From Halorarius halobius (GTDB taxonomy: Archaea; Halobacteriota; Halobacteria; Halobacteriales; Haloarculaceae), in assembly GCF_024298865.1 (NCBI RefSeq), contig NZ_CP101162.1, forward strand, positions 224,220 to 288,219: 64,000 nt of DNA. Reading direction: 5' to 3'. A program made the position numbers and the translations under genes. The notes under the pieces are model-generated. The model had not been told where the DNA came from. It saw nothing but the letters and a program-made list of their open reading frames with translations, and did no database searches. Below, in pieces: positions 1 to 7,712 of the stretch (positions within the stretch are counted from its first letter, which is position 1; each line of letters starts with the position of its first letter).

Positions 1-354
1 AGCCCGAGCGTACTGGAGCAGGACGTACTCGGCATCGTCGAACATCGAGAAGTCGTCACCGCCAATTGCCCGCATTTCCTGGAGCGTGACGCCCTTGTCG
101 CGAGCGATATCGACGTGTTGGTGCCACTCGTATCGAGCGTCACGCGCCCGAGCGACGGTGAGGATGACCAATTCCTTTCGCCGGTCGCCTAGCTGGTCGT
201 AGAGAGTATCAAGATACTCTAACGTGGCCTGGAGAACCTCGGGGTTGTGCGCCCAGACGCGGAAGATGTGACGGTCACCGAGGTAATCGTCAGTGAACAG
301 GTGATGATACTCTTCGGGGATGTCGTCCAGTTCGAGTAGGGGAAGTCGTGACAT
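1..354 (-). CDS. Carboxymuconolactone decarboxylase (AhpD-like) family protein, C-terminus cut by window edge
   Basis: The reverse strand from the ATG at 354 reads 118 codons without a stop and runs off the left edge. After an N-terminal region with LPLLELDDIPEEY, it has the helical core typical of the family, including DRRKELVILTVARARDARYE followed by WHQHV. Members are AhpD-like alkylhydroperoxidases or ring-lactone decarboxylases. The visible part has EWHQH where true AhpD has a CxxC motif, so it is probably not a disulfide-relay AhpD. Its substrate is unknown. It may belong with the redox genes to its right. Confidence 0.8.
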   Translation of the reverse strand, partial: MSRLPLLELDDIPEEYHHLFTDDYLGDRHIFRVWAHNPEVLQATLEYLDTLYDQLGDRRKELVILTVARARDARYEWHQHVDIARDKGVTLQEMRAIGGDDFSMFDDAEYVLLQYARA

Positions 355-418
355 GAGTTTTGGTGTCTCTGGTGGAGCCGCACTTGTACTCGGTCCTGAT
401 GCACCCGATCGGAACCTT

Positions 419-844
419 CTACGCGAGAATGCCGGCCCCGAGGAAGGCACCTAAGACGATACCGTAGACGACGTGAACCGTCCCGAACATCATCATCATA
501 TCGCGATCGGGTTCCATGCCGATGATCATCCGCATCCAGAACATCATCCCCCCGATCATGAGGATGAGGCCGTAGACGAGACCGAGGCCAGTAGCGACGC
601 CGATGGAACCGAGACTCAGGCCAACCAGCGGGACACCTACAGCGAAGACTGCTCCGGCGACGATACCGTATATCAGGTGTAATACCATCCCAGGCATCGC
701 GTAGTCGTCAGGCTCTCCGCCCGCAAATTTTGCAACGAGTGCTGCCGTCGGCGGCGGCCCGCCGTCACCCATTACCATCATCAAGATGGTCATAACGATC
801 GTTGCGACGAGGCCACCCGCCAAACCGGCGATAACTGATGCCAT
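419..844 (-). CDS. Small four-helix membrane protein, Met-rich
   Basis: This 141-residue protein starts at the ATG at 844, where the first hydrophobic helix (MASVIAGLAGG) begins; a longer frame exists upstream but adds an unlikely basic stretch. Four predicted membrane helices carry small-residue motifs and HLIYG and HVVYG repeats in helices 2 and 4. There is a Met-rich stretch around residues 105-125 (MMFWMRM, DMMMM). The architecture resembles the C-terminal membrane part of the histidine kinase at 26975-28489. Function is unknown; the Met clusters could hint at soft-metal contact, but this is speculation. Confidence 0.7.
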   Translation of the reverse strand: MASVIAGLAGGLVATIVMTILMMVMGDGGPPPTAALVAKFAGGEPDDYAMPGMVLHLIYGIVAGAVFAVGVPLVGLSLGSIGVATGLGLVYGLILMIGGMMFWMRMIIGMEPDRDMMMMFGTVHVVYGIVLGAFLGAGILA

Positions 845-1022
845 GTTCAGTTCTATCAGATGCAGGACGGGTATTAAACCGCGACGCGGTCGTTGAATGG
901 AGTCACACACCCGCAGAAAGGACTGACGTGAATACACTCACCTATTAAACCCAGTCTGAAATGTTCGGGCTCTACTCTCTCGTAGGCACAGCTATTTCCA
1001 GAATGCTCCGCTTTTTGGACGT

Positions 1023-2048
1023 ATGAGTGAGTCACTAGATAGCTACGAGTACGAAGTGGTCGTAGTCGGCGGCGGTCCCGCCGGGATGACAGCAGCATTG
1101 TACAGCACACGACTCGGTCACGACACTGCCGTCGTCAACCGGGGCGGCGGACGGGCAGCGATGATGCAGGAGGTCCACAATCTCCTGGGTGTGAAAGAGG
1201 AGACGAGTGGAGCGGAGTTTCTCGGCATCGGGCAAGAACAGCTCGAGGCGTACGGGTGTGATATCCACCGCGACATGGTTACGACCTGTTCGCGGCCCGA
1301 CTCGGACGGAATCCGACTTTCCGGTAACAACGCGGAGTACGAGGCAGACCGTGTCGTTCTCGCGACCGGGTTTAACGACGTTCGGCCGGCGCCGCCGCTC
1401 CCGCGGACCGGCCGCGGGCTCCACTACTGTCTGCACTGTGACGCCCACATGTTCGTCGACGAGTCGGTGTACGTGATGGGCCACGCCGAGAGCGCCGCCC
1501 ACGTTGCGGCCATCATGCTGAATTTCACCGACGAGGTCGACCTGCTCACGCGCGGGAACGACCCCGAATGGAGCGAACAGACCGCCGAAATGCTCGAGAA
1601 CCACCCGATCGATGTCGTCCATGACGACGTCTCGGGCGTCCGGAACGGTGAGGACGGCTGGCTGAAGGCTCTGGAGTTCGAGGACGGGAGCGTGCGGGAG
1701 TACAAGGGTGGATTCGCCATGTACGGCGCAGAGTACAACAACGGCCTCGCGCGAGAACTCGGCTGTGATATCAACGACGACGGAACGATCGAGGTCGACA
1801 ACCACGGACGGACATCCGTTGACGACGTCTACGCCGTGGGAGACTGTACTCCAGGTCACAATCAGATCCCCGTCGCGCTCGGCCAAGGTGCGAAGGCCGG
1901 CATCGACGTTCACTTCCAGCTCCGGGACTTCCCACGTGACCCCGATCTCCTCGACGAGCAGGGGCCAGTGCGTTCCGAGGAGGTCCCTGGAATTCCCGAC
2001 GAACTGCTCGAACAAGCCGTTGACTTCCACACTTACGGGGAAAAATAG
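1023..2048 (+). CDS. Thioredoxin-reductase-like NAD(P)/FAD-dependent oxidoreductase
   Basis: The protein has 341 residues. An N-terminal Rossmann FAD motif (GGGPAG at 16-21) is followed by a CLHCDAH motif at 136-142, which sits where thioredoxin reductase has its redox-active CATC. It also has the ATGF strand and a C-terminal FAD-binding VYAVGDCTPG near residue 275. This layout is that of the low-molecular-weight thioredoxin reductase family, with an altered active site (Leu-His between the Cys). It presumably passes electrons from NAD(P)H to a disulfide partner. Peroxiredoxins and thioredoxin encoded nearby are plausible partners, but this is inferred. Confidence 0.88.
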   Translation: MSESLDSYEYEVVVVGGGPAGMTAALYSTRLGHDTAVVNRGGGRAAMMQEVHNLLGVKEETSGAEFLGIGQEQLEAYGCDIHRDMVTTCSRPDSDGIRLSGNNAEYEADRVVLATGFNDVRPAPPLPRTGRGLHYCLHCDAHMFVDESVYVMGHAESAAHVAAIMLNFTDEVDLLTRGNDPEWSEQTAEMLENHPIDVVHDDVSGVRNGEDGWLKALEFEDGSVREYKGGFAMYGAEYNNGLARELGCDINDDGTIEVDNHGRTSVDDVYAVGDCTPGHNQIPVALGQGAKAGIDVHFQLRDFPRDPDLLDEQGPVRSEEVPGIPDELLEQAVDFHTYGEK

Positions 2049-2071
2049 CCGTTTCAGCCTACGCGAAGTGG

Positions 2072-2587
2072 TCAGACTGCTTCGTCGGATTCATCGATGG
2101 TACACTGATCGTCGCGGCAGTTCGTCGCCTTCCGGAGCGCGTCGAGATCAGGCTGTTCATCCGGGCTGCGAGCAGACCATGCGAATTGGACGACTCGGCC
2201 AGGGCCGACGACGAAGGTCGCTCTACCCGGAACATCGCGATGTCCATCGAATTCCTCAGCCAGTACGCCGTACGCCCGGCTGACCTGTCCGTCCGTATCT
2301 GACAGCAGTGGGAACTGGATGTTGTGCTTGTCTGCGTACTCACGATGGGCGTAAGCCCCGTCCGCCCCCACGCCAAGGACGACCACGTCGTCCAGCAACG
2401 TGAGCCAGTCGGCGTCGCGCAGTGAACACCACTGGTCAGTACAGGCCGGATGGAAGTCGAATGGATAGAAGACGAGCACCACCGCCCAGCCCCGGTCCGT
2501 ATATTCCGAGAGCCCGTGCGTTTCGATCCTTCCGGCGGCCGCGCCGGGAAGCGTGAAGTCCGGTGCCTCCTGTCCTACTCGTATCAT
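2072..2587 (-). CDS. Peroxiredoxin (AhpC/TSA family)
   Basis: This 171-residue protein starts at the ATG at 2587, giving the usual MIRVGQEAPDFTLPG beginning. The peroxidatic Cys is in HPACTDQWC (Cys49, with a second Cys at 54), followed by the family's LLSDTDGQVSRAYGV and a late ATFVVGPG strand. It reduces peroxides, using a thiol donor. It is convergent with the thioredoxin-reductase-like gene ending at 2048, only 23 bases away, which supports a functional pair. A paralog with the same CTxxxC spacing lies at 9867-10373. Confidence 0.9.
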   Translation of the reverse strand: MIRVGQEAPDFTLPGAAAGRIETHGLSEYTDRGWAVVLVFYPFDFHPACTDQWCSLRDADWLTLLDDVVVLGVGADGAYAHREYADKHNIQFPLLSDTDGQVSRAYGVLAEEFDGHRDVPGRATFVVGPGRVVQFAWSARSPDEQPDLDALRKATNCRDDQCTIDESDEAV

Positions 2588-2663
2588 GTGGGATAGTACC
2601 ACACCGGGTGACTTTAGAGACAGGGAGCCGTGCAACCTGGCTACACGGGAGCAAAACGGCGTG

Positions 2664-3389
2664 CTATCGTTTCAGTTCGATCCAGTCATCACGTCCAAAT
2701 GGACGGTCATACTCGATGTCCAGCCGTTCGAACACCGTCTGAGGGATACTGATATCAGCGAGGTAGAGCGCCCCTGTGACCGTTTCGAGACCGGTCTTTG
2801 GAAGTGCGAGTGTAACGGTTCGATCCGGCGTGACTGCTATCCCGAGGGTTTCACCTGTCGTCGCGTCGATACCAGATGGAACATCAAGTGATACGACCGA
2901 TTCGGATACCCCATTTATGCGCTTGATCAACCCGCTCGCTGGCGGTCGGATCTCGCCGTCAAGTCCGTAGCCAATGAGTGCATCTACGATCACTCGCTGA
3001 CCTTCTGATTGAGAGAGCCGCTCCGTATCGGTGGTGATTGGGATATCCATTTCGTCGAGGATGCGGTACTGTGTGGCTGCGGCTCCGGACAGTTCGTCGG
3101 GCGGCCTGTCGACGATGAGTCGGACAGGAGCCCCACGGTTCGCGAGATGTCTCGCACAGGCCATCCCCCCGCCACCATTTCCCCCGTTGCCGGCCACGAC
3201 CAGGACGGGGGTTTCCTCTTTTTGGATATCACGAACGTGCCACGCGAGAATCCGACCAGCGTTCTCCATCATTTGGAGGAGCTGTAACCCCACGTCCTCG
3301 ACAGCGACCTGGTCGACTTCCTGCATCTCAGCTGCTGTCACCGCAGTGATGACACCGCCGGCCGGTGTTCGAAACAGGTTCTTCGTCAT
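2664..3389 (-). CDS. nnrE: NAD(P)H-hydrate epimerase (YjeF N-terminal family)
   Basis: This 241-residue protein starts at the ATG at 3389 (MTKNLFRTPAG). It shows the YjeF-N fold signatures: ITAVTAAEMQEVDQ, a VLVVAGNGGNGGGG nucleotide-binding loop, VIVDALIGYGLDG and SLDVPSGIDATTGE. The enzyme interconverts R and S forms of hydrated NAD(P)H for later repair. Unlike many archaeal forms it is not fused to the kinase domain. A decayed homologue lies at 15764-16140. The neighbours (peroxiredoxin, reductase) use NAD(P)H, so cofactor repair is a fitting role. Confidence 0.88.
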   Translation of the reverse strand: MTKNLFRTPAGGVITAVTAAEMQEVDQVAVEDVGLQLLQMMENAGRILAWHVRDIQKEETPVLVVAGNGGNGGGGMACARHLANRGAPVRLIVDRPPDELSGAAATQYRILDEMDIPITTDTERLSQSEGQRVIVDALIGYGLDGEIRPPASGLIKRINGVSESVVSLDVPSGIDATTGETLGIAVTPDRTVTLALPKTGLETVTGALYLADISIPQTVFERLDIEYDRPFGRDDWIELKR

Positions 3390-3503
3390 ATCAGCAGTAT
3401 CACCGCGGAAGGACAAATACTCCCCAGCGGATTGAATGGGATCTTCCTGACCAGTGATCTCTGAGCCAAGTGATTATGCGCGTTCCAGCCGTGCGCCCAG
3501 TAT

Positions 3504-4499
3504 ATGGATATTCAGGATGTGCTCCCTCGGGATGCGATTCCGAGTGTCGACGACCCGTCGTTCGGTACTGCGTACTTTGGTGATGACGACGATGAGGTGA
3601 TCGTCGTCGAGAGCGACCCACCGCGGGCGTATCCGGTGCGTATCCTCAGTTATCACGAGATCGTTAACGATGTGCTCGAAGAACCTCACGAGTCCAGGAA
3701 ATTTGCCCCGTCAGCCACGGACGCGAACGACGAACAGCTACCGATCGCAGTGACCTGGTGTCCGATCTGTGCGAGTGCCGCCGTCTACGTCCGTGTAGTC
3801 GATGGGCAGGTCTTGACGTTTGGCACCTCTGGGAAACTTGCTGATGACGCCCTGGTGATGTACGACCGTGAAACCGAATCCGAGTGGAAACAACCGCTCG
3901 GGAAAGCTATCAGTGGCCCACTCGACGGCCACGAACTGGAGGTCGTGCCCGCACTTATGATGTCGTGGCGGCAGTTTCGATCCGTGTATCCGAACGGTGT
4001 TGTGTTACAGCCCGTCCACGGCGGCGAAAACGACCAACACGGACGGTCCTCACGTGCGGCATACGATATGGCTCGGTACAACGAGTACGATGCTGCAGAC
4101 GCGTTCGGGCTGCGAGCGATGCGCGGTGAGGGGATTGAACGTACCTGGGAACGGGATGATATCGACGCGAAGACGACAGTGCTCGGGATCGTCCTCAACG
4201 GCGAAGCCGTTGGCTATCCCATCCCACAGGTTCGTGCCGACGGGGGCATCGTCTCCGATTCAGTAGGAGGGCACGATGTTCTCGTTGTCAGCGACGGGAG
4301 TGAGATCTACGCGTTCGAGCATCCAGGCGAGCCGCTCGAACTCCGAGACGAAACGTTACGTGGAGACGGCGCCTCGTGGGACCTGACGACTGGAGAGGGT
4401 AGCGATAGTCGGAAGTTGACTCGTGTCCCCGCCCGTCGCCTCTACGCCTTTGCCTGGCAGGACGATCATGGCCGCGAGAGTTTCTACGGATTGGGCTGA
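3504..4499 (+). CDS. DUF3179 domain protein, cytoplasmic form
   Basis: The 331-residue protein matches DUF3179 along most of its length: DAIPSVDDPSFG at the start, a RAYPVRILSYHEIVND block, the AVTWCPICASAAVY Cys motif near residue 85, SGKLADDALVMYDRET, and a terminal AFAWQDDHG block. There is no signal peptide. The biochemical function of DUF3179 is not known. Two more copies occur at 17226-18350 and 18983-19966; the latter is the closest relative by motif (AVTWCPLC, same N- and C-terminal blocks). The CPIC pair could be redox-active or bind metal, which is inference. Confidence 0.88.
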   Translation: MDIQDVLPRDAIPSVDDPSFGTAYFGDDDDEVIVVESDPPRAYPVRILSYHEIVNDVLEEPHESRKFAPSATDANDEQLPIAVTWCPICASAAVYVRVVDGQVLTFGTSGKLADDALVMYDRETESEWKQPLGKAISGPLDGHELEVVPALMMSWRQFRSVYPNGVVLQPVHGGENDQHGRSSRAAYDMARYNEYDAADAFGLRAMRGEGIERTWERDDIDAKTTVLGIVLNGEAVGYPIPQVRADGGIVSDSVGGHDVLVVSDGSEIYAFEHPGEPLELRDETLRGDGASWDLTTGEGSDSRKLTRVPARRLYAFAWQDDHGRESFYGLG

Positions 4500-4673
4500 C
4501 AACCCGTTCGATGGACTCGAACCGGTGCAGGAAACCGTTTCACAGCCGGTACGAGGCGGATGCCACGGGGCTTGACCCCGAGGCGGTTGACACAGAACTA
4601 GATACTGTGTGGTTGCGTTGCATTCCCGCTGAATACTTATTTTCCAGGTAGTCCGATTACTGAATGGGGCGAG

Positions 4674-4868
4674 ATGTCACACGCTCCATCCCCTCTTTCA
4701 ATGACACCCGACGACGGACGCCTCGGTACCTGCCCAAACTGTGGGCACGACATCCGAACGGTAGACGAGCTTATTTCTTACCGTCGTGCAGATGACTCGA
4801 TCGGCGTGTTTGCGGAATGTCCGTCATGTGAACGTGTCGTTGACCCACGAGAGCATAGCTCAAATTGA
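4674..4868 (+). CDS. CPxCG-type mini zinc-finger protein
   Basis: A 64-residue protein with two zinc-knuckle halves, CPNCGHD near residue 20 and CPSCER near residue 52, separated by a beta-rich stretch. Small CPxCG proteins are common in haloarchaea and are usually of unknown function, often regulatory or structural zinc proteins. A second in-frame ATG at 4701 is a possible alternative start. No operon partner is evident: the preceding gene ends 175 bases upstream. Confidence 0.75.
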   Translation: MSHAPSPLSMTPDDGRLGTCPNCGHDIRTVDELISYRRADDSIGVFAECPSCERVVDPREHSSN

Positions 4869-5230
4869 CATCCTCTACGGACTGGACCGTGAAATCCTGA
4901 GCTTTAGGATATGTGAGGTTACAGTCCACAATCCTGATCTGGAGTGGAATCCGCAGGTGAAGTCGTGGTAGTAAACTCTGGGCTGGAACCGGGGGCCTTG
5001 CTCATCTACAGATAGAGATTATCGTAGAAGTTCATCGATTCCCGGTCTAGTTGTCGAGACACGTCGCCGACTTCCGATAATCGAAATATACGGTTGGCTA
5101 CGATAATTCCTAAGAGTAGCCTCTTCGGAGACCGGGAAATATTGGCCCTAGTCATATGACGCCATAGTTACTATACGTAATTCAGTATCTATGGGTTATT
5201 ATTATGGTGCCCGGGATGCAATAGTCAACT
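4869..5230. other. Intergenic region, no convincing gene
   Basis: About 360 bases without a supportable coding frame. It is AT-richer than its surroundings, especially 5020-5230. A short hairpin (ATCCT, seven-base loop, AGGAT) occurs at about 4895-4911, and the strand opposite reads GAGGATGTCAA near 4865-4875. That arrangement is reminiscent of the right end of IS200/IS605-type elements, but nothing else of such an element is present. The 3' part probably holds the promoter of the HxlR regulator gene. Confidence 0.4.
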
Positions 5231-5623
5231 ATGTCTGGCAGCACCGAGCAAACTGACGCGGGCGACAAACTCGAGGTGTGGTGCGCTGGTGAAGAGTGGT
5301 GTCCGGTTACGACCACCGCAACACTCATCGGAAAGAAGTGGCACCCCGTTATCGTCCATCGACTCCTCGAACATGGGCCGAGCGGCTTCAACGAACTCAA
5401 GGAGAACGTGGACGGGATCTCGAGTAAAGTGCTCTCTGACAGTCTGGAGGATCTCGGCGAGAAACAGCTCGTCAACCGTGAAATCATCAGCGAGAAGCCT
5501 GTCCGCGTCCAGTACTCGCTCACCGAGCACGGTGAGTCACTCGAACCAGTTATCTACGCCATGCGAGACTGGGGCCTGGAACATATCACGGAACCAGACG
5601 ACAAGAGTTCGTCAATCGTCTGA
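5231..5623 (+). CDS. HxlR-family winged-helix transcriptional regulator
   Basis: The 130-residue protein has the HxlR layout: an early Cys in WCPVTTTATLIGKKW (around residue 22), the winged-helix core with FNELKENVDGISSKVLSDSL, LVNREI, and YSLTEHGESLEPVI. HxlR proteins respond to aldehydes, redox changes or other small molecules. This one has three Cys near the N-terminus (WCAGEEWC region plus CPV), fitting a thiol-based sensor, but its target is unknown. The gene converges with the phosphoesterase gene that ends at 5675. Confidence 0.9.
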   Translation: MSGSTEQTDAGDKLEVWCAGEEWCPVTTTATLIGKKWHPVIVHRLLEHGPSGFNELKENVDGISSKVLSDSLEDLGEKQLVNREIISEKPVRVQYSLTEHGESLEPVIYAMRDWGLEHITEPDDKSSSIV

Positions 5624-5674
5624 GCCTCTCTGGATGTCCGGGCACCCATAACTGAAGACGCATCCAACGGACCG

Positions 5675-7447
5675 TCACTCCCGATTTTCGATGGGGCGGT
5701 TATTCGGATGGTCGTATCGCCGTGGCACCATACTCGTCTCGACGTACCGAGTTCCGGATGCATAATCGACACCGGGTTGGATATACGGATACGGACCGTC
5801 GGCAGGAGTATTCTGCGCCCCCTTACCGACTGTTTCAATGAGACCCATCACGTCGTACTCGACGGGTGAGTTGTCTTCGAGGTACGCTTCGACGACATCG
5901 ACGGGAATCGTCTCATTTTCGACTCGCACGTCACGGAATGGGAATCCACAGCCACCAAGGTCACGTTCGGGATCTCCTGGTCGGCGGAACGTCGCGACGC
6001 GATACGTCTCGTCGGGGGCAACCGGCTCGCCGTCGACACGCATTTCGACGAGTCGACGCCCCCGTTTGGCGGTTGGGTCGAGCACACACTCGACGTTCGA
6101 GGAGTAGCTCCTAACGCGACCGTCCTCCTGTCCGTAGACGTGGGGTGTGAAGTTGTCGATGAGGTAGTCTTCCATGTGTGACCGGAGCTGTTGCCCCCAC
6201 GCGTCGCCGACGGCGACTGGTGCCGTCATCGGGAAGAAGGTGTAGAGGTCGCCGAGCGTAATCTCACCACTGGGTATCGCCTGTCCGTATCGGAATCCGT
6301 GGGCGACCGCGAGATCAGCGTCGAAGTGGGCACGGAGTGCGTCGTTGAAGAGCGTGTTCCACGCACTCTCGAGGAACGACTGTCGAAAGAGCGGCCGGGC
6401 TGTCTCTCCGACGACTGTGTCGAGTGGCCGGTCAAGTGTCGCGTCGCCGCGCTCGTACCCGGGGTCGTCGTCGAAGAAAGGTGCACGGAGTCGTTCTATC
6501 GTTTCACGCGTGTCCGAGTCGGGGTCGGGAGTGTACTCGTGATCGTCGACGAAACAGTAGAGAAGGTGACGGAACGCGATCCCCTCGGTATCGAACCGGA
6601 GATCGACGCGTCCCAGTGCCTCCCCCATGCCTGACTCGACGACAACGGTGTCTGTTTCCTCGATCACGATCGGGGCGTGCGTGTACTCGTGGGTGTGGGC
6701 ACTGAGCATGAGGTCGATACTCTCGAAATCCTTGGCCGCCTGTACCATCCACGGAAGACCGATTTCGGTGAGCGCGACGACGAAATCAGCCCCCTGGTCG
6801 CGGAGATTTCGCGCCGCCTCGTCGAGGAGCGTCGGGTCCTTATCGAACCGGTACTTTCCAGCGTGGAATGCGGGAGCCATCCGGTCGACGTAGACGTTCG
6901 TCATCCCGACGATGCCGATAGTGACACCGCCACGCTCGAAACAGATGGTTCCGTCGTAGAGTAGCTCCCCGTCGCTATCCCGAAGATTACATGCGAGCGT
7001 CGGCGCATCGACTGCGTCCATCAATTCGCGGGCACTGCCATCTTTAACCGCTTCGTGGCCGAAATCCCAGTTCCCCGGGACGTAGACATCCGGCTGAACG
7101 TGCTCGTTGAGCGGCTCAAGTAGTATCTTGCCGTTCGTGTACGTCGTCTCGGCAGTCCCGTGAAAGGTATCTCCGCTCACGAGCGTCAGCAGGTCTCCAT
7201 CACTATCCTGCTGAAGTTGCGATAGTTTCGCTACATGGGTCGCGAGTCCACGAACAGGACGAACTGTTCGGTCCCCTTCGAACTCGATATCGGGTCGTGA
7301 CTGTGGATTGTCGTAGTATACCTGGTGTGATGGCGTCAACTGGCCGTGGAGGTCAGTTAGATGTGCGAGTGTCAGGTCTGCCGCCCCGTTTGGCGCTGGA
7401 CCGCCGTCGAGACGCCGCCAGTCGCCGACGTACGAGTCGTCCACCAT
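5675..7447 (-). CDS. SoxB/5'-nucleotidase-like metallophosphoesterase
   Basis: The ATG at 7447 gives 590 residues (an upstream ATG at 7483 adds 12). The N-terminal calcineurin-like domain has HLTDLHGQ, GDTFHGT, GNWDFG and SAHTHEYTH metal-binding motifs. The C-terminal half is the 5'-nucleotidase C domain with HGFRYGQAIPSGEITLGDLY. The GNWDFG block, in place of the usual GNHEFD, and the GDT-x-G-T run recall SoxB thiosulfohydrolases. A nucleotidase is the alternative. No secretion signal is visible, which is unusual for SoxB. A sulfur role would match nearby TauE, DsrE and redox genes but is inferred. Confidence 0.75.
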   Translation of the reverse strand: MVDDSYVGDWRRLDGGPAPNGAADLTLAHLTDLHGQLTPSHQVYYDNPQSRPDIEFEGDRTVRPVRGLATHVAKLSQLQQDSDGDLLTLVSGDTFHGTAETTYTNGKILLEPLNEHVQPDVYVPGNWDFGHEAVKDGSARELMDAVDAPTLACNLRDSDGELLYDGTICFERGGVTIGIVGMTNVYVDRMAPAFHAGKYRFDKDPTLLDEAARNLRDQGADFVVALTEIGLPWMVQAAKDFESIDLMLSAHTHEYTHAPIVIEETDTVVVESGMGEALGRVDLRFDTEGIAFRHLLYCFVDDHEYTPDPDSDTRETIERLRAPFFDDDPGYERGDATLDRPLDTVVGETARPLFRQSFLESAWNTLFNDALRAHFDADLAVAHGFRYGQAIPSGEITLGDLYTFFPMTAPVAVGDAWGQQLRSHMEDYLIDNFTPHVYGQEDGRVRSYSSNVECVLDPTAKRGRRLVEMRVDGEPVAPDETYRVATFRRPGDPERDLGGCGFPFRDVRVENETIPVDVVEAYLEDNSPVEYDVMGLIETVGKGAQNTPADGPYPYIQPGVDYASGTRYVETSMVPRRYDHPNNRPIENRE

Positions 7448-7712
7448 ACACCGACAGTTGTGATTCTCTACCAAGGAACTCACGGTGCGATGTCGTCAGA
7501 GCCGTAGCTATACTGAGGACCCTAATTCGGACGTATACGAACAGGGAAACTCTCATCCTGCTCTCGGTTATCGGACTTCGAACGAGAGCAAATGTCTCCA
7601 GTCACCTCTGGTTTCTCCGTAACCGGTAGTTCACCGAGTATCCACAGCAATACCTCATGAGGAAGAGGTTCGCTGAAGTTGATTACGAGTCCTAACTAGA
7701 TTTCTTGTAGTT

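Noticed and set aside
1035..2030. A 331-codon reverse frame opposite the thioredoxin-reductase-like gene
   Set aside because: The forward frame has full FAD and redox motifs; the reverse frame is a composition artefact.
4865..4915. A hairpin and GAGGATGTCAA string resembling the right end of an IS200/IS605-type element
   Set aside because: No transposase or TnpB remnant, no left end and only a five-base stem; the resemblance is too weak to call an element.
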